This document shows, in pieces, positions 8,267 to 16,934 of a stretch of 64,000 bases of DNA. This DNA is from Flavobacteriaceae bacterium. GTDB lineage: Bacteria; Bacteroidota; Bacteroidia; Flavobacteriales; Flavobacteriaceae. The notes beneath the pieces are model-generated. The model was not told the DNA's origin, searched no databases, and saw nothing but the letters and a program-made list of their open reading frames with translations. The stretch lies in assembly GCA_947483075.1 (NCBI GenBank), contig CANKLE010000001.1:62001-126000 (forward strand), in the 5' to 3' direction. Position numbers and translations under genes: made by a program. How positions within the stretch are numbered: the first letter of the stretch is position 1; the number at the start of each line of letters is the position of its first letter.

Positions 8267-9536
8267 TTTTTTAGTGAACTACCCCTTTGTTTGCACCCTA
8301 CTTTTAGGTTTGATTTTCTATGCTTTGCCTTTTAAGCCCAAACCCTTTGGCGATGGCGAATACCACGAAGGCACCATCCAATTACTCGATTATATATTAG
8401 CGGGTTTTCATGGGCCTATCCGAGTTGACAAAGGATTGGTTACCTTACTGTATTATGCTTTGCCGTATTCTTTGGTGCATTTTCTTCACCTGAAAACGGC
8501 TTATTACATGGCGGGAGTTGTGTTTAATGTGCTGATGACCGCCTGGGCTATGCGCTTGTTGTACCAGACTTTTGCGCGAATGCAGTTTGCTCAAACGAGT
8601 CAATTTTGGCCATTATTTTTCTTGTGTTTGTTTCCGATCCCGTTGTATTACGCCATGGGAATTTTGGCCGAAACAGCCGCTTTTTTTGCGGTTGCCTGGT
8701 TTTTGTATGCTTGGGTGTGTTTTATAATGGATAAAAAATCAACAGCTGCAGTCGTTTCTTTGGCTTTCTCCTTGCTGCTTTTGGTGGGCACTCGACCCAA
8801 TTTGCTTCCTTTTCTAGGGCTGTTTATGGTTTATTTTTGGGCGTATAAGAGCACTTGGCAAACCAAATTAAAATTCACAGGCCTACTCGTATTTGTGCTC
8901 TTTTCCTTGCAACAATTTGAACAGGCGGTCAATACCGAAAGTCCCGATTTTAAAAGCACCGTCTTTCGAAATCAGTTGCTATGGTCCCGATTTGAATTGC
9001 GTGACGAACCCTTCAATTGGTTGCCGCAACACGGGCAAGATGCCTTTGCCTCCTCAGATTACAAGCATAATTTACAAAAACGCAGGGAGTTGGATTCCAT
9101 TTGCGAAGCCCAACAGCTCGATAAAACCTCCTATGTATTAGACTGGGTAATGCACGATATCTTGACCCATCCAGCACTAACAGCGCGTCAATATTTCTTT
9201 AAATTTTTTCAAGCTCAAAGTTTTGTCATCACCCCGTTGATGAAATCCACCAAAAGCCCTTGGATCAAGTGGGGCATACACGGCTATATCAACGCGGTAA
9301 ATTACAGCCTTATTTTTGGCGCAATTTGGGGCTTGTGTTTGCTGTACCGAGAAAAAAATTATGCCTTATTTTTTCCTGTTGTCTTTTTGTGGGGTTGGAG
9401 TTTGGTTTATGTGTTTGTGTTTCATTCCGAGCAACGGTATATGTTCCCAATTCGGGTAGTTCAGTTTTTTTTAGTGGCCTATGCCGCCCAATATTATGTA
9501 GTTCGTTCTTCTATAAAATCTAGTGATGAAACCTAA
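8250..9536 (+). CDS. Polytopic membrane protein, probable GT-C-type glycosyltransferase
   Basis: About 428 residues with roughly ten to eleven hydrophobic helices. After the first helix comes an acidic loop, FGDGEYHEG (residues 33-41), in the position where GT-C fold glycosyltransferases carry their catalytic Asp/Glu. A soluble, polar loop spans about 230-320. No family can be named with certainty. The partner upstream is a GtrB-like polyprenyl-phosphate sugar synthase, and the two overlap by 17 bases, so this protein may use that lipid-linked sugar to decorate the polymer in the periplasm (inference). The start is taken at ATG 8250 (MKQLRSFLVNYP). An upstream in-frame ATG at 8181 lies deep in the previous gene and adds no conserved sequence. 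It overlaps the next gene by 11 bases. Confidence 0.6.
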   Translation: MKQLRSFLVNYPFVCTLLLGLIFYALPFKPKPFGDGEYHEGTIQLLDYILAGFHGPIRVDKGLVTLLYYALPYSLVHFLHLKTAYYMAGVVFNVLMTAWAMRLLYQTFARMQFAQTSQFWPLFFLCLFPIPLYYAMGILAETAAFFAVAWFLYAWVCFIMDKKSTAAVVSLAFSLLLLVGTRPNLLPFLGLFMVYFWAYKSTWQTKLKFTGLLVFVLFSLQQFEQAVNTESPDFKSTVFRNQLLWSRFELRDEPFNWLPQHGQDAFASSDYKHNLQKRRELDSICEAQQLDKTSYVLDWVMHDILTHPALTARQYFFKFFQAQSFVITPLMKSTKSPWIKWGIHGYINAVNYSLIFGAIWGLCLLYREKNYALFFPVVFLWGWSLVYVFVFHSEQRYMFPIRVVQFFLVAYAAQYYVVRSSIKSSDET

Positions 9537-10923
9537 AAAGCTTTTTATTTTTCTGGCCGATGGGGTGGGGTTGCGCAATTTTGCCTTTACCCAGTTTTAC
9601 GCCATGGGAAAGGCGAGAGGGTATGAAGTGGTTTTTTGGAACGCCAGTTCGTTTGATCTTACGGCCATGGGTTATACCGAAATTAAAATCCCAAATGCCA
9701 AAAATCACCGCTTGACCGACTTGGTTAAAAATGCACAAATTCAATTGGAATTATCCCTCAACAAGCAGCGCACTAAGGATTCGGTTTATGACAGCTACCG
9801 ATTTCCAAGCACGCCCAAAACACTGAGTGCCTGGATCAAGAAAATCTTGTTGTCGGTCCTTATTTTTACACACCAATCAGAAAAGGGCCTGCTGCGCATA
9901 CAACGCTTGTTGGCCTATTTAGAAAAACAAACGCCATACTATTCTTATTGTCGTGATTTGTTGCAACAAGAAAAACCCGATTTGTTGTTTTGTACCAATC
10001 AACGCTTATCGCAGGCCTTGGCTCCCGTTATGGCGGCCCAATCTTTACAGGTTCCTACCGCAACGTTTATTTTTTCTTGGGATAATTTACCCAAAGGAAC
10101 CAAATTGTTGCAAACCGATTTTTACCTGGTTTGGAGCCAACACATGAAATCTGAATTACAGTTTTATTATCCTAAGATTACAGATTCACAAATTAAAATC
10201 ACCGGAACTCCGCAGTTTGAAGCACATTATGACGCTACTTTGCTGCAATCACGCGAAGATTTTTTTACCGAAAACGGCTTAGATTTGTCCAAAAAATACC
10301 TGTGTTTTTCTGGCGATGACGTGACTACTTCTCCCAATGATCCAATTTATTTGTCTGATATGGCCCGAGCGGTTCGCAGCATGAATGAGGCAGGAAATTC
10401 CTTAGGAATCTTGTTTAGACGTTGTCCGGTTGATTTTTCGCCTCGGTATGATCTGGTGCTCCAAGAATTTCAAGATTGTATTGTTTCTGTGTCTCCAAAG
10501 TGGGGAAAACAGGGAGCCGATTGGAATACCATTTTGCCTACTAAAGCCGATATGCAGTTATTGGTGAATACCATATACCATACCCAATTGGTAGTCAATT
10601 TGGGCTCTTCGATGGTGTTTGATTATACGGCACTACACAAACCTTGTGCCTATATTCGCTATGATGTGCCCAACTGCCCAGTGCCCGATTGGTCTGTCCA
10701 AAAAATTTATAACTTTATACACTTTCGATCTATGCCTTCAAAATCTGCGGTATATTGGTTGGATTCTCCTGATGACATGAAAGAGGTGTTAACTCAAATG
10801 TTGTCTGATCAGCAAAATAAAGGGGTTGAACAAGCGCAAGTTTGGTTTGAAAAAATAAATAAAACCCCTGCAAATAAAGCTTCTGATCGCATTTGGAATG
10901 CATTTGATGAACTAGTAAATTAA
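9526..10923 (+). CDS. Unassigned GT-B-like protein (candidate glycosyl- or glycerophosphotransferase)
   Basis: A soluble protein of 465 residues that I cannot place in a named family. It has a Rossmann-like start (KKLFIFLADGVGLRNF), then a helical, basic insertion (about 85-130). FSWDNLPKG near residue 185, FYLVWS near 202 and KITGTPQFE near 225 follow; this order resembles GT-B enzymes and the CDP-glycerol phosphotransferase-like group. The C-terminal half has LVVNLGSSMVFDYTALHKPC, like the UDP-binding NLGSS/E-type motif of GT-B folds. Because the locus makes CMP-sialic acid but no known sialyltransferase is visible, this is one candidate for that role (inference only). ATG 9526 is preferred to the GTG one codon earlier. 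Confidence 0.55.
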   Translation: MKPKKLFIFLADGVGLRNFAFTQFYAMGKARGYEVVFWNASSFDLTAMGYTEIKIPNAKNHRLTDLVKNAQIQLELSLNKQRTKDSVYDSYRFPSTPKTLSAWIKKILLSVLIFTHQSEKGLLRIQRLLAYLEKQTPYYSYCRDLLQQEKPDLLFCTNQRLSQALAPVMAAQSLQVPTATFIFSWDNLPKGTKLLQTDFYLVWSQHMKSELQFYYPKITDSQIKITGTPQFEAHYDATLLQSREDFFTENGLDLSKKYLCFSGDDVTTSPNDPIYLSDMARAVRSMNEAGNSLGILFRRCPVDFSPRYDLVLQEFQDCIVSVSPKWGKQGADWNTILPTKADMQLLVNTIYHTQLVVNLGSSMVFDYTALHKPCAYIRYDVPNCPVPDWSVQKIYNFIHFRSMPSKSAVYWLDSPDDMKEVLTQMLSDQQNKGVEQAQVWFEKINKTPANKASDRIWNAFDELVN

Positions 10924-10927
10924 ACAT

Positions 10928-11488
10928 ATGCTACAATTTCTATTGGCCGATTACCAGCGTTGTGGACACCAAAAAGTTTCTTTGGGTATCTTGATGCAAG
11001 TATTTTGGTGGCAACCCAATCCCGGATTGAAATTCTTGACCTATTTTCGACTCACCCAGCATTATCGCCGTAAAAATAGACTGCTTTTTTTTCTGTTTTA
11101 TTTGGGCTGGCGAAAAATGAAATTCAAATACGGATTTGATATTTCCTACCGCACATCAATTGGCAAAGGATTATATATTGGACATTTTGGAGGCATAGTG
11201 ATCCATGGCGATGCGGTAATCGGCGACTATTGTAACCTATCCCAAGGTATGACCATCGGCGTGCTCAATCGCGGAAAAAATGCAGGTGTACCCACCATTG
11301 GTGATCGGGTGTTTATGGGTCCCAATTGTGTTATTTTGGGCAGAATTAGACTGGGTAACGAAGTACTTGTAGGTGCCAATGCTGTGGTTACGTTTGATGT
11401 AGCCGATAAAGCCGTAGTGGCAGCCCCTTTGGCAACTGTAATTTCTCACCAAGGCACAACCCATTATGTGGTGCCACCAACTCAATAA
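10928..11488 (+). CDS. Serine-acetyltransferase-like hexapeptide-repeat acetyltransferase
   Basis: A 186-residue protein with an N-terminal helical segment (1-70) and a left-handed beta-helix from about residue 75, seen as hexapeptide turns such as TSIGKG, YIGHFG, AVIGDY, PTIGDR and VLVGANAVV. The HFGGIVIHG segment carries the catalytic-type histidine of the CysE/NodL clan. The length is shorter than CysE (about 270), and the context is polysaccharide synthesis. It is therefore more likely an O- or N-acetyltransferase acting on a sugar than a cysteine-pathway enzyme. A CysE-like name from automated annotation would be misleading. It is followed after 9 bases by a second beta-helix acetyltransferase. 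Confidence 0.8.
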   Translation: MLQFLLADYQRCGHQKVSLGILMQVFWWQPNPGLKFLTYFRLTQHYRRKNRLLFFLFYLGWRKMKFKYGFDISYRTSIGKGLYIGHFGGIVIHGDAVIGDYCNLSQGMTIGVLNRGKNAGVPTIGDRVFMGPNCVILGRIRLGNEVLVGANAVVTFDVADKAVVAAPLATVISHQGTTHYVVPPTQ

Positions 11489-11497
11489 GCCTTTACC

Positions 11498-12136
11498 GTG
11501 AAAAATATACTCAGACATTGGTTGTGGAAATTGCTTGGCATCGAATACTATCGGTTTTTGAGCAGACAGCATAAAGTCTATTTGGATCGGGCCAAAAACA
11601 CGACTATTGGCTATAAAACCTACCACAATGGTGCCTATGTGTGGCAATGGTACCCCAATTCGACTTTGACTATTGGGTCCTATTGTTCAATTGCCAACGA
11701 CGTACATTTTATTTTGGACGATGGGTTTCACCAACAAAGTCCCCTCAGTTCTTTTCCGCATTTGGATCACCTAACAAATAAATTTCGTGTAATTCATGAA
11801 ATGTCGATTTCCGATTTTAAAGCGAGTAAAATTCCTGCCCCGAGTACAACCCACATTGGTCACGACGTATGGATCGGAATGAATGCTACCCTATTGCCCG
11901 GCATCACTATAGGATCTGGAGCAACAATTATGGCTGGCGCTGTGGTGACAACCGATGTTCCGCCCTATGCAGTAGTGGGAGGCGTGCCGGCTCGTGTGGT
12001 AAAAATGAAACACCGTCCTGAAGAAATTCAAGAGCTATTAGCCATTGCTTGGTGGAATTGGTCGCCCGAGCAAGTCGAAGCCAATCTCCCCGATTTTTAT
12101 TTACCCATTACTGATTTTATACGAAAATGGAAATGA
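11498..12136 (+). CDS. CatB-type (xenobiotic) hexapeptide acetyltransferase, GTG start
   Basis: A 212-residue left-handed beta-helix acetyltransferase. [21 protein letters not shown] (about 55-75), [18 protein letters not shown] (about 126-143) and [20 protein letters not shown] (about 153-172) are the characteristic blocks of the CatB/VatD/WbbJ group, with the active histidine in the first block context. It probably acetylates a hydroxyl or amino group of a sugar. The start is a GTG, since no ATG occurs before residue 100 or so and the N-terminus ([13 protein letters not shown]) is intact only from this codon. The gene overlaps the following GT4 gene by 10 bases. Confidence 0.82.
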   Translation: MKNILRHWLWKLLGIEYYRFLSRQHKVYLDRAKNTTIGYKTYHNGAYVWQWYPNSTLTIGSYCSIANDVHFILDDGFHQQSPLSSFPHLDHLTNKFRVIHEMSISDFKASKIPAPSTTHIGHDVWIGMNATLLPGITIGSGATIMAGAVVTTDVPPYAVVGGVPARVVKMKHRPEEIQELLAIAWWNWSPEQVEANLPDFYLPITDFIRKWK

Positions 12137-13287
12137 CACTAGGTTTACTCACGCCCGAATATCCTCATGTGCTTTGTGGTGCCTGCGGTGGAATTGGCAG
12201 TAGTGTGCAAAACAGTGCACGTGCACTTGTTGAGCAAGGCCATCGGGTCATTGTTTTTGTATATGGGCAAACGAGTACACAAATTTTGGACGACCAAGGT
12301 GTACAGCTGCATCTCATTCAATCCAAATCGTATCGTTTTGCCGGCTGGTATTTTTACCGAAAACACATTCAACAGTATGTAAATGCTTGTGTGCTTACTG
12401 AAAAAATTCAACTCCTTGAAGCACCCGATTGGACTGGAATCACCGCCTTTATGAACCTCAAAGCGCCCTTGGTGATTCGTTTTCACGGTACCGATGCTTA
12501 TTTTTGCCACCTAGAGGGTCGCCGTCAAAAACTAAAGAACTTCATGCTCGAAAAATGGGCCATGCGCAGGGCTATAGGTTTTTCTACTCCCACAAATTTT
12601 GCTGCAGAAATCACCAAATATATTTTCAGAATCAAAAAAAAGCCTATTGTTACGATACCCAATGGCATAGCATTGAGTCAATTTACCAATCCCAATCCCG
12701 AAGAATTTGAGGAAGGATTAATTCTTTATTTTGGCACCTTGATTCGCAAAAAAGGGGTGTTTGAACTGCTTGAAATTTTTAATAAAGTACTCCAAAAACA
12801 CCCTACTGCACGCTTGCTCTTGGTGGGGGCTGATGCACCTGATATTCAATCGGGAGCTGATTCTACCTGGAGCGAACTACAAAAAAATACAGCCCCGGCG
12901 GTATTGAAACAAATTCAATATGCAGGCAAAGTGCCTTACGCGCAAATGCAAGCCCATATTTTGCAAGCCCAATTGTGTGTGTTGCCCAGTTTGGCCGAAA
13001 CCCAAGGCATGGTTACCCTCGAAGCGATGGCCATGCAAAAACCAGTATTGACAAGCAATTTTGGTTGGTCGTCCGAATTGATAACCCATGGACAAAGTGG
13101 TTTTTTGTTAAATCCAAAACATCACACTGAGTTTGCTGCGTGTATTTGCGAGTTGTTGGCCAATCCGGCTCGCTGTTTGCAAATCGGCTTGCAAGCCAAA
13201 ACACAAGTGCAGTTGCATTTTGATAGCCTAAAATTGGCTCAACAAACCGCGACTTTTTATGCAACTCAACTCAAGAAATCGTGCTAG
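12127..13287 (+). CDS. Glycosyltransferase family 4 protein
   Basis: A 386-residue GT-B retaining glycosyltransferase. The N-domain begins [21 protein letters not shown] with the glycine-rich acceptor loop. The C-domain has the linker IPNGIAL (about 177-183), [12 protein letters not shown] and the ExxxxxxxE pair in [17 protein letters not shown] (about 284-300), diagnostic for GT4. It acts on the cytoplasmic face in repeat-unit assembly; the sugar is unknown. It overlaps the preceding acetyltransferase by 10 bases and the next gene by 7, so it is clearly cotranscribed. The N-terminal VLCGACGG is cysteine-rich compared with relatives, which may only be lineage variation. Confidence 0.87.
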   Translation: MEMTLGLLTPEYPHVLCGACGGIGSSVQNSARALVEQGHRVIVFVYGQTSTQILDDQGVQLHLIQSKSYRFAGWYFYRKHIQQYVNACVLTEKIQLLEAPDWTGITAFMNLKAPLVIRFHGTDAYFCHLEGRRQKLKNFMLEKWAMRRAIGFSTPTNFAAEITKYIFRIKKKPIVTIPNGIALSQFTNPNPEEFEEGLILYFGTLIRKKGVFELLEIFNKVLQKHPTARLLLVGADAPDIQSGADSTWSELQKNTAPAVLKQIQYAGKVPYAQMQAHILQAQLCVLPSLAETQGMVTLEAMAMQKPVLTSNFGWSSELITHGQSGFLLNPKHHTEFAACICELLANPARCLQIGLQAKTQVQLHFDSLKLAQQTATFYATQLKKSC

Positions 13288-14804
13288 TTGTATATCATAA
13301 TAGCCAACAGGTGTTGCGGGTGCTGCACGAAAATAAGTTCATCGAATTTGATGATTCGCAGGCAAGTATTTGTGGCGTAGTCACCAATTTGGCCTTGCAA
13401 TATCCAGATGAATTGCTCGTGTGGTGCCACGAAAATGTTGCCCAAGCCATTCAACTTGAGGCCATCCCCAATTTGGTAAGCTTACCCCACGAGATCATTT
13501 CGTTTCAACCGGGATACGGCGGTTATTTTGGTTCCGCCATCGAATGGGTAGAAGAATCCCTTTTTGTAGCAGTGCCCAAACACATTCGCTATGCTACATG
13601 GATGATCAGTGCGCAGGCAGGCGCCATGCAGGCGTGTTTGTGGACGCAAATCGCACCGGCAAATACATCATCATTTGATTATACGCTGCATTCAATTGGG
13701 AAACGCGTGCAATCCAGTGGCGTTTTTTGTTACAGCGAACCGGCTTTGTTGGGAGAAAAATCAATCCCCAAATTTGCAGCCTCCTCCTCTGGAGAATTAT
13801 ACCGCTTTGTGAAACAACATTACAAAGGGGTTTGGGTATGGATTTTATTTTGGCAACAACTTAGGTGTCAACGGCAGTTGCCTTTGAGTGCTTTAATCAG
13901 CTCTTGGTTTGTGCAAAGAAAAAAGCCTGTTACTCTTCAAGTCGAATTGCCTATGCCTGCTGTTTTATCCTTTCCAACCATTTCGGTTCTGATACCTACC
14001 CTCAATCGGCCACAGTATTTGGCTGATTTTCTCTACGATTTGGCAAAACAAACGCACTTGCCCACCGAAGTGATTATAGTTGAACAAAATCCCGATACCT
14101 CTAGCTCATCCCAATTGACCGAATTGCTGGCCCAAGAATGGAAATTTCAACTCAAGCATTTGTTTGTGCACGAGTTGGGTGTTTGCAATGCGCGAAATAG
14201 AGGGTTGGAGCAAGTAAGCGGAGATTGGGTGTTTTTTGCCGATGACGACATTCGCATTGCCCCCACTTTTTTAGAAGACAGTTGGCGTAAAATTCAACAA
14301 TACCAAGCAGAGGCGGTTTCATTTGCTTGTATAAGTCCAAACCAAAATTCAATAAAACTACCTGTAATTCAGTGGAATGCCTTTGGAGGCGGAAGCAGTA
14401 TTGTAGCTGTTGCAGCCATACAAAACTGTAGGTTTTCAGCGGTATTCGAAAGCGGTTTTGGCGAAGATTTAGATTTTGGTATGCAATTGCGTCATTCGGG
14501 AACCGATATACTGTTTTTTTCAACCCCAGCAATCACGCATCTCAAAGCTCCATCGGGAGGATTTCGGGTCAAGAAAACTACCGCTTGGCAAAACGAGGCG
14601 GTTTCACCCAAACCGGCACCCTCGGTAATGGCTTATCTACAAAAATATTATTCCACCAATCAGTTGATATCGTATAAATTGTTGTTGTGGCTCAAGTATT
14701 ACCCCAATCAACCCATCAAAAATCCAATTTTGTATTACCGTCGCTTTCAACAGCAGTGGAAACAAAGCGTATATTGGGCCTCTAAATTAGCAGAGCAATC
14801 ATGA
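13281..14804 (+). CDS. Two-domain protein: unknown N-terminal domain + GT2 glycosyltransferase, GTG start
   Basis: 507 residues. The C-terminal part (about 235-470) is a clear GT2 domain: TISVLIPTLNRPQYL, EVIIVEQNPD, NARNRGLEQ and FADDDIR (the DxD motif). The N-terminal 220 residues are not a second recognisable GT. They contain [13 protein letters not shown] and repeated aromatic segments, and look like an uncharacterised module that accompanies the GT domain. It starts at a GTG that overlaps the preceding gene by 7 bases; no ATG exists in the first hundred residues. It ends in the ATGA overlap with the next GT2. It may be bifunctional, with the N-terminal part binding acceptor or the partner complex (inference). 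Confidence 0.78.
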   Translation: MLVVYHNSQQVLRVLHENKFIEFDDSQASICGVVTNLALQYPDELLVWCHENVAQAIQLEAIPNLVSLPHEIISFQPGYGGYFGSAIEWVEESLFVAVPKHIRYATWMISAQAGAMQACLWTQIAPANTSSFDYTLHSIGKRVQSSGVFCYSEPALLGEKSIPKFAASSSGELYRFVKQHYKGVWVWILFWQQLRCQRQLPLSALISSWFVQRKKPVTLQVELPMPAVLSFPTISVLIPTLNRPQYLADFLYDLAKQTHLPTEVIIVEQNPDTSSSSQLTELLAQEWKFQLKHLFVHELGVCNARNRGLEQVSGDWVFFADDDIRIAPTFLEDSWRKIQQYQAEAVSFACISPNQNSIKLPVIQWNAFGGGSSIVAVAAIQNCRFSAVFESGFGEDLDFGMQLRHSGTDILFFSTPAITHLKAPSGGFRVKKTTAWQNEAVSPKPAPSVMAYLQKYYSTNQLISYKLLLWLKYYPNQPIKNPILYYRRFQQQWKQSVYWASKLAEQS

Positions 14805-15808
14805 GATTTTCGGTAATTATTTGCACCTACATGCGCGCGCAGCCTTTACTCAATTTGCTCGAATCGATTCGGGAGCAAAGCAGTTTACCCAACGAGATTA
14901 TCCTTATTGATGGCTCGACCAATTTTGAAACGCGTGATGTAATTGCGAGTCTTAACCAAGCCAATGTTCAGTATTTTCTAGTGGACGCCCATCATCGCGG
15001 ACTCACCAAACAACGCAATTTTGGACTTTCAAAAGTGGCCGATAGCACAGATGTGGTTTGTTTTTTGGATGACGATACCGTTTTAGCACCCGATTATTTT
15101 GAACAGTTGCTGCAAACCTATTTAGCATATCCCGATGCTTTGGGTGTTGGCGGATACATTTCAAATGAAAGCCAGTGGGAAGTCGTCCCCGAAAATTACG
15201 CCCCAACTCGAAGTGAATTTTACTTTGACGGCTACAAAAAACAAGACGGCAGTCGCTTTGTGTTGCGCAAACGTTTGGGCTTGGATGCCAATGTGCCGCC
15301 AGGATATTTGCCGCGATTTTCTCACGGTCGTCCGATTGCTTTTTTACCGTCTTCTGGCAAAACCTATGCGGTAGAACAACTCATGGGCGGTGTAGCCTCC
15401 TATAAAAAGGCGGTGTTTGCAAGCTTTCAGTTTTCGACCTATTTTGAGGGATACGGCTTGTATGAAGACGCCGATTTTTCTTTGCGCGTGTCCAAAACAG
15501 GCCCATTGTATATAAACACCCGAGCACAGTTGGCCCATTACCACGATTTTTCTGGCCGACCCAATGCCTATCGCTATGGCAAAATGGTGGTGCGCAATGG
15601 GTGGTATGTTTGGCGTATAAAATGGCCAAATCCCAACTGGAATGACCGCTTGCAATGGAATTGCCTTTGTTTGGTATTGACTCTCATCCGATTTAGCAAT
15701 ACCTTTACGACGGCGCATAAAAAAGAAGCTTGGCAAGAAGCTTGGGGACGAACCATCGGTTGGTGGAGTTTGCTTTTTTCTAAGCCCAAGCACACAAATT
15801 CCAAGTAG
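14801..15808 (+). CDS. Glycosyltransferase family 2 protein
   Basis: A 335-residue GT-A enzyme with FSVIICTYMR (3-12), EIILIDGSTN (31-40), TKQRNFGLSK and FLDDDT (about 88-93) as the donor and metal motifs. The later LMGGVASYKKAVF and EDADFSLRV segments are the acceptor-binding block of GT2 enzymes. It overlaps the upstream gene by 4 bases (ATGA) and ends 7 bases before the next GT4. The C-terminal 60 residues contain one hydrophobic stretch and basic residues, suggesting membrane-surface association. Sugar specificity cannot be inferred. Confidence 0.84.
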   Translation: MRFSVIICTYMRAQPLLNLLESIREQSSLPNEIILIDGSTNFETRDVIASLNQANVQYFLVDAHHRGLTKQRNFGLSKVADSTDVVCFLDDDTVLAPDYFEQLLQTYLAYPDALGVGGYISNESQWEVVPENYAPTRSEFYFDGYKKQDGSRFVLRKRLGLDANVPPGYLPRFSHGRPIAFLPSSGKTYAVEQLMGGVASYKKAVFASFQFSTYFEGYGLYEDADFSLRVSKTGPLYINTRAQLAHYHDFSGRPNAYRYGKMVVRNGWYVWRIKWPNPNWNDRLQWNCLCLVLTLIRFSNTFTTAHKKEAWQEAWGRTIGWWSLLFSKPKHTNSK

Positions 15809-15815
15809 TCTGTTC

Positions 15816-16934
15816 ATGAAATTAGCCATTATCACACAGGTAGTTCACAAAAGGTTCCAACAACAGATTTGGGCCTATGCGCCCTATGTGAAAGAAATTA
15901 ATTTGTGGACCAAGCACGTTGATGAGGTGCTATTGGTTGCTCCAATTGTTGAAGCGGACAAAACTGCCATTGATCTAGCCTATTCTGCCCCGAATATTCA
16001 ATTGTGTAAAGTGCCTTCGTTTTCCTTGCAAGGAATTGCCGCAATTTGCAAAGCAATGTTGGTTTTGCCTATAGCCATCTATCAAATCCAAAAAGCCATG
16101 CGGGCTGCCGACCACATCCATTTGCGCTGTCCCGGAAACATGGGTTTATTGGGGTGTATGCTTCAAATTTTCTTCCCTAGTAAAATAAAAACAGCTAAAT
16201 ATGCAGGCAATTGGGATCCCAATTCAAAGCAACCTTGGAGTTATCAGTTGCAACGCTGGATTTTACAAAACACCTTTCTCACGCGCAACATGACCGTGTT
16301 GGTTTATGGCGAATGGCCAAATATGAGCCGCAATTGTCGCTCATTTTTTACGGCATCCTATCGTCAATCCGAGCTAAAAAACACACCACCTCGCGCACTA
16401 ACATCTCCCATTCAATGCTTGTTTGTAGGCAGTTTAACCGCAGGAAAAAATCCGATGTATGCCATACGATTGGTAGAAGATTTAGTGAATAAAGGAATAG
16501 CCGTTGAGTTAAGATTATTTGGTGATGGAGCTCTGCGTACTACATTAGAGTCCTATTGTGCCCAAAATAATCTCAGTACGGTGATACAATTTTGCGGAAA
16601 TCAAGACGCTGCTGAAGTGCAACAAGCCTACGAATCCAGTCATTTTTTACTGTTGCCGTCTCAAAGTGAAGGTTGGCCCAAAGCCGTTGCCGAGGCCATG
16701 TTTTGGGCTTGTGTTCCGCTGGTAACCCCTGTTTCCTGCGTTCCGTTTATGCTGAACGAGCAAAGTCAAGGACTACTTTTGTCATTACAAATAGAACAGG
16801 ATGCCGAGCAAATTATAGCGTTGTTGCAACAGCCTGCAATCTATCAGTCTAAAGCCCAAGCCGCCTTGGATTGGTCTAGACAGTATACGCTCGATCAGTT
16901 TGAAGTAGAAATTGCTAAATTACTTCGACCATGA
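15816..16934 (+). CDS. Glycosyltransferase family 4 protein
   Basis: A 372-residue GT-B enzyme. The C-terminal domain shows LFVGSLTAGKNPMYAIRLVE, then LRLFGDG, VIQFCGNQD and the ExxxxxxxE motif in SQSEGWPKAVAEAMFWACVPLV, all characteristic of GT4. The N-terminal domain contains HLRCPGNMGLLG and YAGNWDP, the acceptor-side segments seen in several flavobacterial polysaccharide GT4 proteins. It overlaps the following GT4 by 4 bases. The two adjacent GT4 genes are not close copies and probably add different residues. Confidence 0.84.
   Translation: MKLAIITQVVHKRFQQQIWAYAPYVKEINLWTKHVDEVLLVAPIVEADKTAIDLAYSAPNIQLCKVPSFSLQGIAAICKAMLVLPIAIYQIQKAMRAADHIHLRCPGNMGLLGCMLQIFFPSKIKTAKYAGNWDPNSKQPWSYQLQRWILQNTFLTRNMTVLVYGEWPNMSRNCRSFFTASYRQSELKNTPPRALTSPIQCLFVGSLTAGKNPMYAIRLVEDLVNKGIAVELRLFGDGALRTTLESYCAQNNLSTVIQFCGNQDAAEVQQAYESSHFLLLPSQSEGWPKAVAEAMFWACVPLVTPVSCVPFMLNEQSQGLLLSLQIEQDAEQIIALLQQPAIYQSKAQAALDWSRQYTLDQFEVEIAKLLRP

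Noticed and set aside
15344-15835. A 163-codon minus-strand open frame opposite a GT2 gene
   Set aside because: It overlaps two glycosyltransferase genes and has no coherent domain pattern.
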